Below, in pieces: positions 17,807 through 26,459 of a DNA stretch of 64,000 bases (the stretch's first letter is position 1; each line of letters starts with the position of its first letter). Position numbers and translations under genes: made by a program. Location of the stretch: NCBI RefSeq assembly GCF_004364805.1, contig NZ_SOAP01000004.1, positions 186,001 through 250,000 on the forward strand, in the 5' to 3' direction. The notes below the pieces were generated by a model. The model searched no databases. It was not told the origin of the DNA and worked only from the letters and a program-made list of their open reading frames with translations. The DNA comes from Pelagimonas phthalicica (GTDB taxonomy: Bacteria > Pseudomonadota > Alphaproteobacteria > Rhodobacterales > Rhodobacteraceae).

Positions 17807-18385
17807 TCAGACCAATGCGAGGTCTTCGACCGTATCCACATCGCGCAATTGATCGACCAAAGCCACTTGGCGTCCTGCCAGATTGGCCATCGTATCCGCC
17901 AAAGTCTGCTCACTGGACCAACGCACATTGGCAAACAGGTTTTGCGGAATGTGCTGGCTGTTGCGCATACCAACCAGCCAATAGCCGCCATCCATCGCAG
18001 GGCCAAACACAGCATCCGCCTGCCCCAGAGCCTGAAAGGCACGCCACACACGGTCGCGATTGATCCCAGGAATATCTGCGCCGATGACACAAACCGGACC
18101 GGGAGGGGCCAGGCGCATCATTCGTGCCATGCGATCCCCCAGATCCCCGCGCCCTTGCGGCCAGCGTGGCAAATGGGCGGGCCAAACACGGCTGCTCATC
18201 CCCTCACGATCCGGGGCGACGGCCAGAACAACCTGCCAGCGCGGGTCTTCGATACGGCGCAACAGGGCAGCGGATTGATGACGAAACCACCAGGCCGCAT
18301 TCACCAGCCCGAGATCCCGCCCAAGCCGAGTTTTTACCCGCCCCGGGCGCGGCTCTTTCACCATGACAATCAGCGTGCGCGTCAT
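17807..18385 (-). CDS. DUF2064 / TIGR04282-type glycosyltransferase-like protein
   Basis: A 192-residue GT-A-fold protein beginning TLIVMVKEPRPGRVKTRL. It has the nucleotide-binding PGRVKTRLG motif, VCVIGADIPG (the DxD-like region) and AMDGGYWLVGM. These mark the DUF2064 family, related to MobA/CofC nucleotidyltransferases. Some members act in arsenosugar synthesis, but no such context is present here. It is the last gene of a dapE-GNAT-DUF2064 operon and overlaps the GNAT gene by four bases (ATGA). Confidence 0.85.
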   Translation of the reverse strand: MTRTLIVMVKEPRPGRVKTRLGRDLGLVNAAWWFRHQSAALLRRIEDPRWQVVLAVAPDREGMSSRVWPAHLPRWPQGRGDLGDRMARMMRLAPPGPVCVIGADIPGINRDRVWRAFQALGQADAVFGPAMDGGYWLVGMRNSQHIPQNLFANVRWSSEQTLADTMANLAGRQVALVDQLRDVDTVEDLALV

Positions 18386-18807
18386 TCCAGCAACAATTCC
18401 ATCTCGCGATGTTCGATCCCGGCATCCATGACAATGCCGCCAAAGGCCTCGAAACCGAGTTGTTCGTAGAAAGGCACGGCATCCATTTGCGAGGTCAGAT
18501 AGGCGCGGCTGATTTCGGGGCGTGTCACAATCTGTTCCAGCAGAAACTGCATCATCTCGCGGCCAAGTCCTGTGCCACGCGCCTCTTTCATCACGCAGAC
18601 GCGGCCGATTTTGGCAGTTTCCTCGAGGAAAACCACCCGCGCCGTCCCCATGGGCACCCCGTCCACCTCACCGATCACATGCAAGGCTGCATCGTCATAG
18701 GCGTCACGTTCCTCTTCGACCGGCACACCCTGTTCCTCGACAAAGACCTTCATGCGAATATCGAGGCATGTTGCAAGCTCAGCTTCCCCAGCGGCGCGGA
18801 CACTCAT
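18382..18807 (-). CDS. GNAT family N-acetyltransferase
   Basis: A 141-residue single-domain acetyltransferase. The acetyl-CoA-binding motif A is visible in [20 protein letters not shown], with [14 protein letters not shown] as motif B. The N-terminal segment [14 protein letters not shown] is typical of the ElaA/YjcF-like subgroup. The acceptor is unknown. It sits between dapE and the DUF2064 gene with four-base overlaps on both sides, so all three are translated together. Confidence 0.88.
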   Translation of the reverse strand: MSVRAAGEAELATCLDIRMKVFVEEQGVPVEEERDAYDDAALHVIGEVDGVPMGTARVVFLEETAKIGRVCVMKEARGTGLGREMMQFLLEQIVTRPEISRAYLTSQMDAVPFYEQLGFEAFGGIVMDAGIEHREMELLLE

Positions 18808-19949
18808 GCGAAATAATCCGCTAGAATGCGGGTATAAATCGCTTTGAGCTGATGGATTTGTTCAACCTCCACCCGTTCATCCACCGCATGCATCGTCTTG
18901 CCCACAAGGCCAAATTCGACGACAGGACAGTGGTTTTTGACAAAGCGCGCATCCGAGGTGCCGCCGGTGGTCGAAAGCTCCGGCGCAACACCAGTCTCGG
19001 CCTCAACAGCTTTGCCGATCAGCTCGGATAGCGGACCGGGGGGGGTCAAAAAGCTCTCGCCAGAAATCTTGATCTTAAGATTGGTCTTGGTGCCAAACGC
19101 GGCATCCACCTTGGCCGACTCATCTCGCAACCACTCGCTGAGCGACGCCCCGCTATGAGCGTCGTTAAAGCGGATATTGACGCAGGCCGAGGTTTTGGCC
19201 GGGATCACATTGGTCGCCGGATTGCCGGTATCCATGGTCACAATCGCCAGCGTCGAGGCATCAAAGTGTTCGGTGCCGCGATCCAACTCATGACTGGCCA
19301 AGCGATCCATCAACCGCGCCAAAGCCGGCAGCGGGTTACAGGCGCGGTGCGGATAGGCGGAATGGCCTTGCTTACCCTCGACCTCGAACCAGGCGGTCAG
19401 CGATCCGCGCCGTCCGATTTTCATCATTTGCCCCATATGGTCGGGGCATGTCGGCTCTCCGACAAGGCAAACTGACATGGCTTCGCCTTCGGCCTGCATC
19501 CAGTCCAACAGCGCCGTGGTACCGTCAGTGGCGTCGCCCTCTTCGTCACCTGTGATGGTCAGGATAACAGCCCCTTCGGGAGGTGTTTGCGTCACAAAAT
19601 CCACAGCCGCCGCGGCAAAGGCGGCAACGCCGGATTTCATGTCGGTGGTCCCGCGCCCATACATGAAATCGCCATCAATCTCGGCCCCAAAGGGCGCGTG
19701 CTGCCAATCCGCTTCGTCGCCGATGGGCACAACATCCGTATGGCCATTGAAGCCAAAGCTGCGCGCATGCCCCTTGCCCCCCCAACGTGCAAACAGGTTC
19801 GGCGTGCCGTTGCGATCCACGCGCGTACAGTCAAACCCCGCGCCTTCGAGCAATTCTTGCAGCAATACCAAGGCCCCACCCTCGACCGGCGTGACTGAGG
19901 GACATTTGACCAAGGCAGCGGTGAGCGCGACGGGATCGATGGCGGGCAT
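18804..19949 (-). CDS. dapE: Succinyl-diaminopimelate desuccinylase
   Basis: This 381-residue M20 metallopeptidase-fold enzyme hydrolyses N-succinyl-LL-2,6-diaminopimelate in lysine and peptidoglycan synthesis. The two-zinc motifs are complete: [19 protein letters not shown], the catalytic [15 protein letters not shown] and the final HAVDERV. Length is typical. AGGAG precedes the ATG. dapD, for the preceding succinylation step, and asd are also in the window, at 24549 and 28639, but not in the same operon. Confidence 0.95.
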   Translation of the reverse strand: MPAIDPVALTAALVKCPSVTPVEGGALVLLQELLEGAGFDCTRVDRNGTPNLFARWGGKGHARSFGFNGHTDVVPIGDEADWQHAPFGAEIDGDFMYGRGTTDMKSGVAAFAAAAVDFVTQTPPEGAVILTITGDEEGDATDGTTALLDWMQAEGEAMSVCLVGEPTCPDHMGQMMKIGRRGSLTAWFEVEGKQGHSAYPHRACNPLPALARLMDRLASHELDRGTEHFDASTLAIVTMDTGNPATNVIPAKTSACVNIRFNDAHSGASLSEWLRDESAKVDAAFGTKTNLKIKISGESFLTPPGPLSELIGKAVEAETGVAPELSTTGGTSDARFVKNHCPVVEFGLVGKTMHAVDERVEVEQIHQLKAIYTRILADYFA

Positions 19950-20148
19950 TTTGAACTCCTGTATCTTGGCATTTGGCTATCTCACCCAGAGCGGCGGTGC
20001 AAATGTTGCCAAAATGCACCGCCGCTTTTGGCTTTCCGTTACGAAAAGGTGTAGAAAAGGTTAACGCCAACCCGTTGTCTGTGTTACGTTTTACCAAAAG
20101 AACGATAACGCCGTGGCAGGCGAGCAGTGTTTTCAAAAGAGCGCATGA

Positions 20149-21780
20149 TTGAGATCGGCAAACCGGTCCGTCAGCTCATTTGCCGCGCCATTGAGACAGA
20201 CAGGCATGGTCGCAGCATCAGAACTGCCGATCGATACCAGTGCAACCGCGACTGAAATGGCCGAGGCCATTTTCGGAGACGGAGTGACAGTCGTATCGGC
20301 TTCCTATACCGGGGATGCCCGGTCTTCCGGGATATATTCGGACGGGTTGGCAACATCCCCGGGGGTGGCCCCCTCTGATTCCGGTGTCATCCTGTCGACG
20401 GGGCGCGCCACGGATTTCACCAACTCATATTGGCAGTCCAACTGGCGGTCCAACACGTCGACCAATACTCGCGGCGAAAACAACAATTCCGATTTCAACA
20501 CCGCTGCAGGTGCCAATACTTATGACGCCTCTTACCTGGACGTGGATTTCATCCCGACCGGGGATGTGATGACGATCCAGTTTGTCTTTTCGTCAGAGGA
20601 ATATCCCGAATACCAAGCTTCGGAATACCAGGACTTTGTCGGTGTCTGGGTGAATGGCGTTCAGGTTGATGTCGCCATCGGGGATGGTGACATTGATCCG
20701 CGAAACGTCAATGCAGGTTCGAACGAGAACCTTTTTATCTCCAACACAAATGACGAATATAACACCGAGATGGATGGGTTCACCGTTACGATGACCCTCA
20801 CTATCCCTGTCGAAGCAGGGGAAGTGAATTCGATCCGCATCGGTGTGGCTGACGTGCTGGACAGCAGCTATGACTCCAATTTGCTCATTGCCGGGGATTC
20901 CGTTCAGACAACCCTGGTTGCGCTCGAAGACAGCGTCACGGTCAATCCGACCGGCAGCACAACCTTGGATGCTCTGGCCAACGACGCCAACGGCACGGCG
21001 GGCACATTGACCATCACCCATATCAATGGGGTCGCGGTCAGTGCCGGGGACACTGTGACGCTGAACACCGGACAGCAGATCACCCTAAACGCCGATGGCA
21101 CCATGTCCATTTTGGGTGACGGGGACGAAGAAACCGTCAACTACACCTACACGGTGACCAGCAGCACCGGTGAGACGGATGTCGGCTATGTCACCGTTGA
21201 CTCCGTGCCCTGCTTTGTCGCGGGAACCATGATTGACACGCCTGAGGGGCCGCGCCCAGTCCACCGGCTGGAGCCTGGCGATCTGGTCAAGACACGTGAC
21301 AATGGCCCCCAGCCACTGCGTTGGATCGGACGCCGCACCGTTCCGGCCAAGGGCAATTTCGCACCGGTGCGGATCGCCGCAGGGGCTTTGGGCGATCATT
21401 CCACCGTCATGGTCTCCCCTCAGCATCGCGTCCTGGTACAGGATATCATGGCGCATTTGCTGTTCGAAGAGCCCGAGGTTCTGGCCGCCGCCAAACATCT
21501 GGTCAATGATCGCTCGATCCGCGTCGTTCAAGGCGGGCAAGTTGAATATGTCCATATCCTGTTCGACAACCATGAAATCATCCGCGCCAACGGCTTGCTC
21601 AGCGAAAGCTTCCTGCCCGGTCCACAAACCTCGTCTCTGTTTGAAAAAGAGACGCTGGCCGAAATCGTTTCGGTCTTTCCAGAGCTGGACCCGGTCACCG
21701 GATCGGGCTACGGTCCTGCTGCGCGTCGTATTCTGCAAAGACATGAAGCGACGTTGCTGAGCAGGAGCCATGTTGCATGA
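20149..21780 (+). CDS. Secreted choice-of-anchor L and Hint domain protein
   Basis: A 543-residue protein. A choice-of-anchor L domain (about 30-255) has GDGVTVVSASYTGDA and FVFSSEEYPEY. A short cadherin/Ig-like stretch follows at about 265-350. A Hint (hedgehog/intein-like) domain starts at Cys355 (CFVAGTMIDTPEG), with VSPQHRVLV and HEIIRANG as later motifs. Hint domains cleave themselves at the N-terminal Cys, so the anchor region may be released or attached to a partner. The start is uncertain: TTG 20149 or ATG 20206. There is no classical signal peptide. It overlaps the next Hint gene by four bases. Confidence 0.82.
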   Translation: MRSANRSVSSFAAPLRQTGMVAASELPIDTSATATEMAEAIFGDGVTVVSASYTGDARSSGIYSDGLATSPGVAPSDSGVILSTGRATDFTNSYWQSNWRSNTSTNTRGENNNSDFNTAAGANTYDASYLDVDFIPTGDVMTIQFVFSSEEYPEYQASEYQDFVGVWVNGVQVDVAIGDGDIDPRNVNAGSNENLFISNTNDEYNTEMDGFTVTMTLTIPVEAGEVNSIRIGVADVLDSSYDSNLLIAGDSVQTTLVALEDSVTVNPTGSTTLDALANDANGTAGTLTITHINGVAVSAGDTVTLNTGQQITLNADGTMSILGDGDEETVNYTYTVTSSTGETDVGYVTVDSVPCFVAGTMIDTPEGPRPVHRLEPGDLVKTRDNGPQPLRWIGRRTVPAKGNFAPVRIAAGALGDHSTVMVSPQHRVLVQDIMAHLLFEEPEVLAAAKHLVNDRSIRVVQGGQVEYVHILFDNHEIIRANGLLSESFLPGPQTSSLFEKETLAEIVSVFPELDPVTGSGYGPAARRILQRHEATLLSRSHVA

Positions 21781-22850
21781 GTTGGATCGCGCTATCGGGC
21801 CAGGGGAAATCCTGGGTCTGTTCTCGGGTTTTCGGGGGCGGGGTAGCGCAGCGTGATCGGTTGATGTCGCGCGGATCCATCCTGATCGAAACCCGGCTTT
21901 CGCCGGATGGTCGCCCTCAAACGCTGTTGTCCTATGAACGCGCGCACCCTTGGGCTGGCGGGATTTCGTTTCGCGCTGTGCCGGGGGGCGGCATTGTCCT
22001 GGTGATGAGCCAGGGTGAAGAGGTCTTTCACACCGTCCTGCAACACAAGCACGAAGCGCGCACAGATGTGCTGCGCGTGACCTTTAGCTGGGACAGCGAG
22101 GCGCGCTTTGGCCAGATCGCTGTGGAACGCCCGGAAAGCGATACAGTGGTGGTCGAAACCACCCCTGCCCCGCCGCCGCTTTTGGTCGAGGATATCTATA
22201 CGCTGGCCTGCCGTCCGCAATTGATCGAGATGGACCCGGATGTGGTGTTCTTTGCGGTTTCGGACGAATTCGAGGCGGTCGGCCCGATGCCCTCGCTTGT
22301 CTCTCAAGCTCCGGTTCTTACCCCGCGTGGCTATCGCCCGGTGGCTGACCTGCGTTGTGGTGACACGGTGACAACGCGCAAGAACGGTATCGTTCCCGTG
22401 CTGCACCGTCTGTCCCGCCTTGTGCCCGCGCTTGGCTCTTTCCAGCCCGTGCGCCTACGCGCGCCCTATTTCGGGTTGATGCGGGATGTGGTTGTCGCCC
22501 CCCATCAGCGTCTGGTGATCGGCGGGTCCGAGGTTGAATATATCTTTGGTCGCGAGGCGGTCCTGGTGCCCGCACTCAGCCTCGTGAACGGGTTTGCCGC
22601 CGTTTATGAGGAAGGGTTGCAGATGGTGGAATATCATCAGCTCTTGCTGCCCGGCCATGAACCGGTGATCGCGGCAGGTGCCGAACTGGAAAGCCTTTAT
22701 GTCGGGCGTTTGCGGCGGCGTACCGACCAGTTAAGGCAAACTCTGCTGGCCGAGGTGCCCCGCAACCTGATGCCGGAACATGCCCGCACAGGGCTAAAGG
22801 TTCTTGGACCGTTTGAGGCCATCACCTTGGCAGAGGCACGCGCGGCCTAG
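21777..22850 (+). CDS. Second Hint-domain protein with Ser at the catalytic Cys position
   Basis: A 357-residue protein. An N-terminal region of about 170 residues, rich in beta strands, is followed by a Hint-like domain that aligns with that of the preceding gene: SLVSQAPVLTPRGYRPV against CFVAGTMIDTPEGPRPV, VVVAPHQRLVI against VMVSPQHRVLV, and VEYHQLLLPGHE against VEYVHILFDNHE. The nucleophilic Cys is replaced by Ser173. Its ATG overlaps the stop of the upstream gene (ATGA), so the two are translated together. No signal peptide is seen. Whether it self-cleaves is unknown. Confidence 0.78.
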   Translation: MSWIALSGQGKSWVCSRVFGGGVAQRDRLMSRGSILIETRLSPDGRPQTLLSYERAHPWAGGISFRAVPGGGIVLVMSQGEEVFHTVLQHKHEARTDVLRVTFSWDSEARFGQIAVERPESDTVVVETTPAPPPLLVEDIYTLACRPQLIEMDPDVVFFAVSDEFEAVGPMPSLVSQAPVLTPRGYRPVADLRCGDTVTTRKNGIVPVLHRLSRLVPALGSFQPVRLRAPYFGLMRDVVVAPHQRLVIGGSEVEYIFGREAVLVPALSLVNGFAAVYEEGLQMVEYHQLLLPGHEPVIAAGAELESLYVGRLRRRTDQLRQTLLAEVPRNLMPEHARTGLKVLGPFEAITLAEARAA

Positions 22851-22859
22851 GCACCGTCT

Positions 22860-23210
22860 CTAAGCCTCGTCAAAGAACGGCGACACCTGCGCAACGATCA
22901 CCGCATTTTCCTGCAAGGCGCGATCCATCAGGGCGATTTCCTCATCGGGGATGTCATGCCCCTGCTCACGGCGCTCGGCCAAGGTGCCATAGCCGGTGAC
23001 ATCCAAGGGGGCCATATCTGCCTGCTTGAGGATCGCAACCGTTTCGCGCACCGCCTCGGCCTCGTCCACACCGCTGGCATAGCACATCAGCGCCGCCCCG
23101 GTGCTGCCTTTGGGCAGGCCATCGCCGTCTTTGCGCCCGACCTCGACCAATAGGGTAAAGACCTGCTGACGTTTCGGGGCTTTTTTCTTGGGTGCGCGTT
23201 CTTTGCTCAT
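22860..23210 (-). CDS. Hypothetical protein with basic N-terminus
   Basis: A 116-residue soluble protein that I do not recognise. The first 14 residues are Lys/Arg-rich (KERAPKKKAPKRQQ). The rest forms an alternating beta/alpha pattern (VFTLLVEVG, EAVRETVAILKQADM, NAVIVAQVSPFF) that suggests a small ferredoxin-like fold. It converges on the second Hint gene with a 9-base gap and is divergent from the glutamate-receptor-like gene. No function is proposed. Confidence 0.7.
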   Translation of the reverse strand: MSKERAPKKKAPKRQQVFTLLVEVGRKDGDGLPKGSTGAALMCYASGVDEAEAVRETVAILKQADMAPLDVTGYGTLAERREQGHDIPDEEIALMDRALQENAVIVAQVSPFFDEA

Positions 23211-23389
23211 GCTTTCGCTTAGCCCGCTTCGCCGATTGCAGCAACCGGCACTGCGCGTTCATGATGAAAAACCCGTCACATTGCGGGCCCAGAATGTCAC
23301 ATTCAGGGGCGCAGTGCTGAAACTATACCTCTGAATACTTGGCACCCTTGGCGTATCGGGCTACGCCCGTGATGAGTTTGGGGACTTGA

Positions 23390-24472
23390 ATGTATTATAT
23401 ACTGAGACAGATCTTTCTGATCACAGTGCTCGCGTGGACCGTGCTGACTGGCGTACCGGTCAAGGCACAAGACACGGCACAAAGCAGCGAGCTGACGTTT
23501 TTGACCGTGGAAAGACCGCCGTTTTCCTCGGGTTTGGACGGGAATCTAACCGGTTTCAGCATCGAATTGATGCGCGCCATCGCCGAAGACATGGGCGCAG
23601 AAGTCACCTTTGAAATGGTCGACAGTTTTGGCGAAATGCTGGGGCAGGTCGAAGCGGGCCAGGTTGACGGGGCCATTGCCAATATCTCGATCACCCGGGC
23701 AAGGGAATCCAGAATGGATTTTTCACTGCCGATCTATAGCGGCGGGCTACAGATCATGGTGCCGCGCGGCCAGGGCAAGCTGAACATCTGGCAAGCCATG
23801 TTCAGCCGGGATTTGGCGCTGGCTATGCTGGCGGCCTTTGCCATGCTCTTTGCCGGCGGCATGGCCATGTGGCTGTTTGAACGCAAGAAACAACCCTATT
23901 TTGACCGCCCCGCCAAAGAGGCGCTGTTCCCTTCCTTTTGGTGGGCCTTGAATCTGGTTGTGAATGGCGGGTTTGAGGAACGTATGCCCCGTTCGGTATT
24001 CGGGCGGATATTTGGCACCTTCCTGGTTGTGTCCAGCCTGTTTGTCGTGTCGGTCTTTGTGGCGCATATCACTGCCGCCACCACGGTTCAGGCGATTTCG
24101 GGGACCATTCACAATGTCTCGGATCTGGACGGCAAACGGGTTGGCACGACGCGGGACTCCACCGCGTCCCGGTTCCTATTGAACCGCGATGTGATCCATG
24201 TTGGCTATCTGTCGCTGGAGGATCTGCTGAAAGCCTTTGAAGAGGGGCAGCTGGACGCAGTGGTGTTTGATGGCCCGATCCTGAAACACTACGTCAAGAC
24301 CGAAGGGGCCAAGCATGGCGAAATGCTGGATCGCCAATTCCGCCCTGAGGATTATGGCATCGCCCTGCCCGCCGAAAGCGCGCTGCGTGAACCTATCAAC
24401 GTTGCGCTGCTGCAGTTGATGGAGAATGGCGAGTATGAAGAGATCGCCCGGCGCTGGTTTGGCCAACGCTGA
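23390..24472 (+). CDS. Prokaryotic ionotropic glutamate receptor-like channel
   Basis: A 360-residue protein with a signal peptide (cleavage after VPVKA). A periplasmic solute-binding half-domain S1 spans about 28-135. A membrane helix follows at about 142-165, then a re-entrant pore loop at about 180-200, a second helix at about 203-228 and the second half-domain S2 at about 230-360. This is the GluR0 layout, in which ligand binding gates a tetrameric channel. The pore loop reads NLVVNGGFEERMP where the potassium-selective GluR0 has TVGYGD, so potassium selectivity is not expected. The ligand is probably an amino acid or related solute. Confidence 0.82.
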   Translation: MYYILRQIFLITVLAWTVLTGVPVKAQDTAQSSELTFLTVERPPFSSGLDGNLTGFSIELMRAIAEDMGAEVTFEMVDSFGEMLGQVEAGQVDGAIANISITRARESRMDFSLPIYSGGLQIMVPRGQGKLNIWQAMFSRDLALAMLAAFAMLFAGGMAMWLFERKKQPYFDRPAKEALFPSFWWALNLVVNGGFEERMPRSVFGRIFGTFLVVSSLFVVSVFVAHITAATTVQAISGTIHNVSDLDGKRVGTTRDSTASRFLLNRDVIHVGYLSLEDLLKAFEEGQLDAVVFDGPILKHYVKTEGAKHGEMLDRQFRPEDYGIALPAESALREPINVALLQLMENGEYEEIARRWFGQR

Positions 24473-24497
24473 CCCCTCTTAAACAGTGACACAAACC

Positions 24498-24530
24498 AAA
24501 AAACGGCCCGCAAACGGGCCGTTTTGTTTT
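24498..24530. terminator. Bidirectional rho-independent terminator
   Basis: The arms ACGGCCCG and CGGGCCGT enclose a CAAA loop, with an A run before and TTTTGTTTT after. It lies between the convergent channel gene and dapD and can terminate both. Confidence 0.93.
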
Positions 24531-24548
24531 ACTGTGAGTGCGCTCTTA

Positions 24549-25376
24549 TCAGTCGCGCAGCAGCTCGTTGATACCGGTTTTGGAGCGGGTGCGTTCATCG
24601 ACGCGCTTCACAATCACGGCGCAATAGAGGTTGATACCATTCTTGGACGGCATGGAACCGGCAACAACGACCGAGTAAGGCGGCACTTCGCCATACATGA
24701 CTTCGCCGGTTTCGCGATCCACGATCTTGGTGGATTGGCCGATAAAGACCCCCATGCCCAGAACCGATCCTTCGCGCACGATGCAGCCTTCGACAACTTC
24801 GGAACGGGCCCCGATAAAGCAGTTATCTTCGATGATGGTCGGGCCGGCCTGCATGGGCTCGAGCACGCCGCCGATACCAACGCCACCGGACAGATGCACG
24901 TTTTTACCGATCTGCGCACAGGAGCCAACGGTGGCCCAGGTGTCGACCATGGTGCCTTCGTCAACATAAGCGCCAAGGTTCACGAAAGACGGCATCAGAA
25001 CCACGCCGGGTGCGATAAAGGCAGATTTGCGCACAACAGCGTTTGGCACCGCGCGGAAACCGGCAGCTTTCCACTGGTTGTCGCCCCAGCCTTTGAACTT
25101 GCTGTCGACCTTGTCCCACCAGCCAGAGCCCTGCGGCCCGCCGGATTGCTCTTCCATATCTTTGATGCGGAAGCCCAGCAGCACGGCCTTTTTGGCCCAC
25201 TGGTTCACATGCCAGCTGCCATCATCCTGCTTTTCAGCGACGCGCAATTTGCCGCCGTCCAGCGCGGCCAGCGTGTCTTCGATGGCTTCACGGGTTTCGC
25301 CGGTGGTGGCGGGGGTGATTGTGTCGCGCGCCTCCCAGGCGGCTTCGATGGCAGTTTCAAGCTGTGCGTTCGACAT
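24549..25376 (-). CDS. dapD: Tetrahydrodipicolinate N-succinyltransferase
   Basis: This 275-residue enzyme transfers succinate from succinyl-CoA to tetrahydrodipicolinate in the diaminopimelate/lysine pathway. The N-terminal helical domain (about 1-100) is followed by a left-handed beta-helix of hexapeptide repeats ([20 protein letters not shown], then [15 protein letters not shown]) and a short C-terminal segment. Length matches the family. It is alone on its strand, between a strong terminator and the divergent LOG-family gene. dapE acts on its pathway a few steps later. Confidence 0.95.
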   Translation of the reverse strand: MSNAQLETAIEAAWEARDTITPATTGETREAIEDTLAALDGGKLRVAEKQDDGSWHVNQWAKKAVLLGFRIKDMEEQSGGPQGSGWWDKVDSKFKGWGDNQWKAAGFRAVPNAVVRKSAFIAPGVVLMPSFVNLGAYVDEGTMVDTWATVGSCAQIGKNVHLSGGVGIGGVLEPMQAGPTIIEDNCFIGARSEVVEGCIVREGSVLGMGVFIGQSTKIVDRETGEVMYGEVPPYSVVVAGSMPSKNGINLYCAVIVKRVDERTRSKTGINELLRD

Positions 25377-25567
25377 GGGAATCCTCCAAGTTTCGGTGAT
25401 CCATAACGAGCAATTGCAGCAAGGTCATCCCCTTTCGCGCCTTCAAGCCCGCCTTTTGCGTCATCCGGCAACGCAAAACTCTGCACTGGGTTTTTCCACG
25501 GTTTCTGGCGCTGGAATCTCGTTCAAACACGCGCTACGACTTGAAATTCAATGTTTAGGAGTGGTTC

Positions 25568-26410
25568 ATGACAGACGATCGCCGCAGCAGGTTTCGCGAT
25601 GCACATACGGATCGGGATATTGCCGAGCATATCCCGGATACCCCGCAGACGCGTTCACCCGCTTACCGTTTGGCTTTTGCTGACGAAGATTTCCTGTGTC
25701 GCGATGCGCTGCGCCCGGTCCGCTTGCAGCTGGAATTGCTCAAACCGGAGATGCTGCTGGACGAGCAGGGGATTGAATCGACCATCGTTCTGTTCGGCGG
25801 CGCGCGCATTCCGGCCCCTGCCGACAAAGAAAAAGCACGCACCAAGACCCTGGCCGAGCTGTCGCATTTCTATGACGAGGCGCGCGATTTTGCCCGTTTG
25901 ATGACACGCAAGGCCCTGGCCAGCAACAACCGCGACTTTGTCGTCGTCACCGGCGGCGGCCCGGGTGTGATGGAGGCGGGCAATCGCGGTGCGGTGGATG
26001 AGGGCGGCGTATCTATCGGCCTCAATATCGTGCTACCACATGAGCAAGCGCCAAACCCCTATGTGACGCCGGATCTGGCCTTTAACTTTCACTATTTCGC
26101 CATTCGCAAGATGCATTTCCTGATGCGCGCGCGGGCGATTTGTGTGTTCCCCGGCGGCTTTGGCACGTTGGATGAGCTGTTCGAAGCTCTGACCCTGATC
26201 CAGACAGGCCGCATGCAGCGGGTGCCTTTCCTGCTATTCGGACGAGCGTTTTGGGAAAAGATCATCAATTGGGATGCGTTGCAGGATGCCGGCACCATCA
26301 GCCCGGATGACCTGGATCTGTTCCGCTTTGTCGAAACTGCTGAAGACGCCGCCAAGATCATCGAAAATTGGGAACCGGCCCCAGCCCGGAGCGACATTCC
26401 CGGACGCTGA
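25568..26410 (+). CDS. LOG family (TIGR00730) Rossmann-fold protein
   Basis: A 280-residue lysine-decarboxylase-like (LOG) protein. The signature VVTGGGPGVMEAGNRGA and the catalytic/phosphate-binding PGGFGTLDELFE are intact. LOG enzymes split nucleoside 5'-monophosphates into base and ribose 5-phosphate, and plant versions activate cytokinins. An N-terminal extension of about 80 residues marks the longer bacterial subgroup. AGGAG stands 6 bases before the ATG. It is divergent from dapD and convergent with the CapD-like gene. Confidence 0.88.
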   Translation: MTDDRRSRFRDAHTDRDIAEHIPDTPQTRSPAYRLAFADEDFLCRDALRPVRLQLELLKPEMLLDEQGIESTIVLFGGARIPAPADKEKARTKTLAELSHFYDEARDFARLMTRKALASNNRDFVVVTGGGPGVMEAGNRGAVDEGGVSIGLNIVLPHEQAPNPYVTPDLAFNFHYFAIRKMHFLMRARAICVFPGGFGTLDELFEALTLIQTGRMQRVPFLLFGRAFWEKIINWDALQDAGTISPDDLDLFRFVETAEDAAKIIENWEPAPARSDIPGR

Positions 26411-26428
26411 TCCAAAAGCGCATCAGAT

Positions 26429-26459
26429 AAAGGTTCAGGCGCTGCCGTCCTGAACCTTT
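26429..26459. terminator. Bidirectional terminator overlapping the CapD stop
   Basis: The perfect 11-base arms AAAGGTTCAGG (26429-26439) and CCTGAACCTTT (26449-26459) enclose a 9-base loop, followed by TTCTTCTTCC. The hairpin contains the last codons and stop (26435-26437) of the minus-strand CapD gene, so it serves as both coding sequence and terminator. Confidence 0.85.

Noticed and set aside
25205-25486. Minus-strand open frame upstream of dapD
   Set aside because: It overlaps the dapD coding sequence in another frame and shows no family features.
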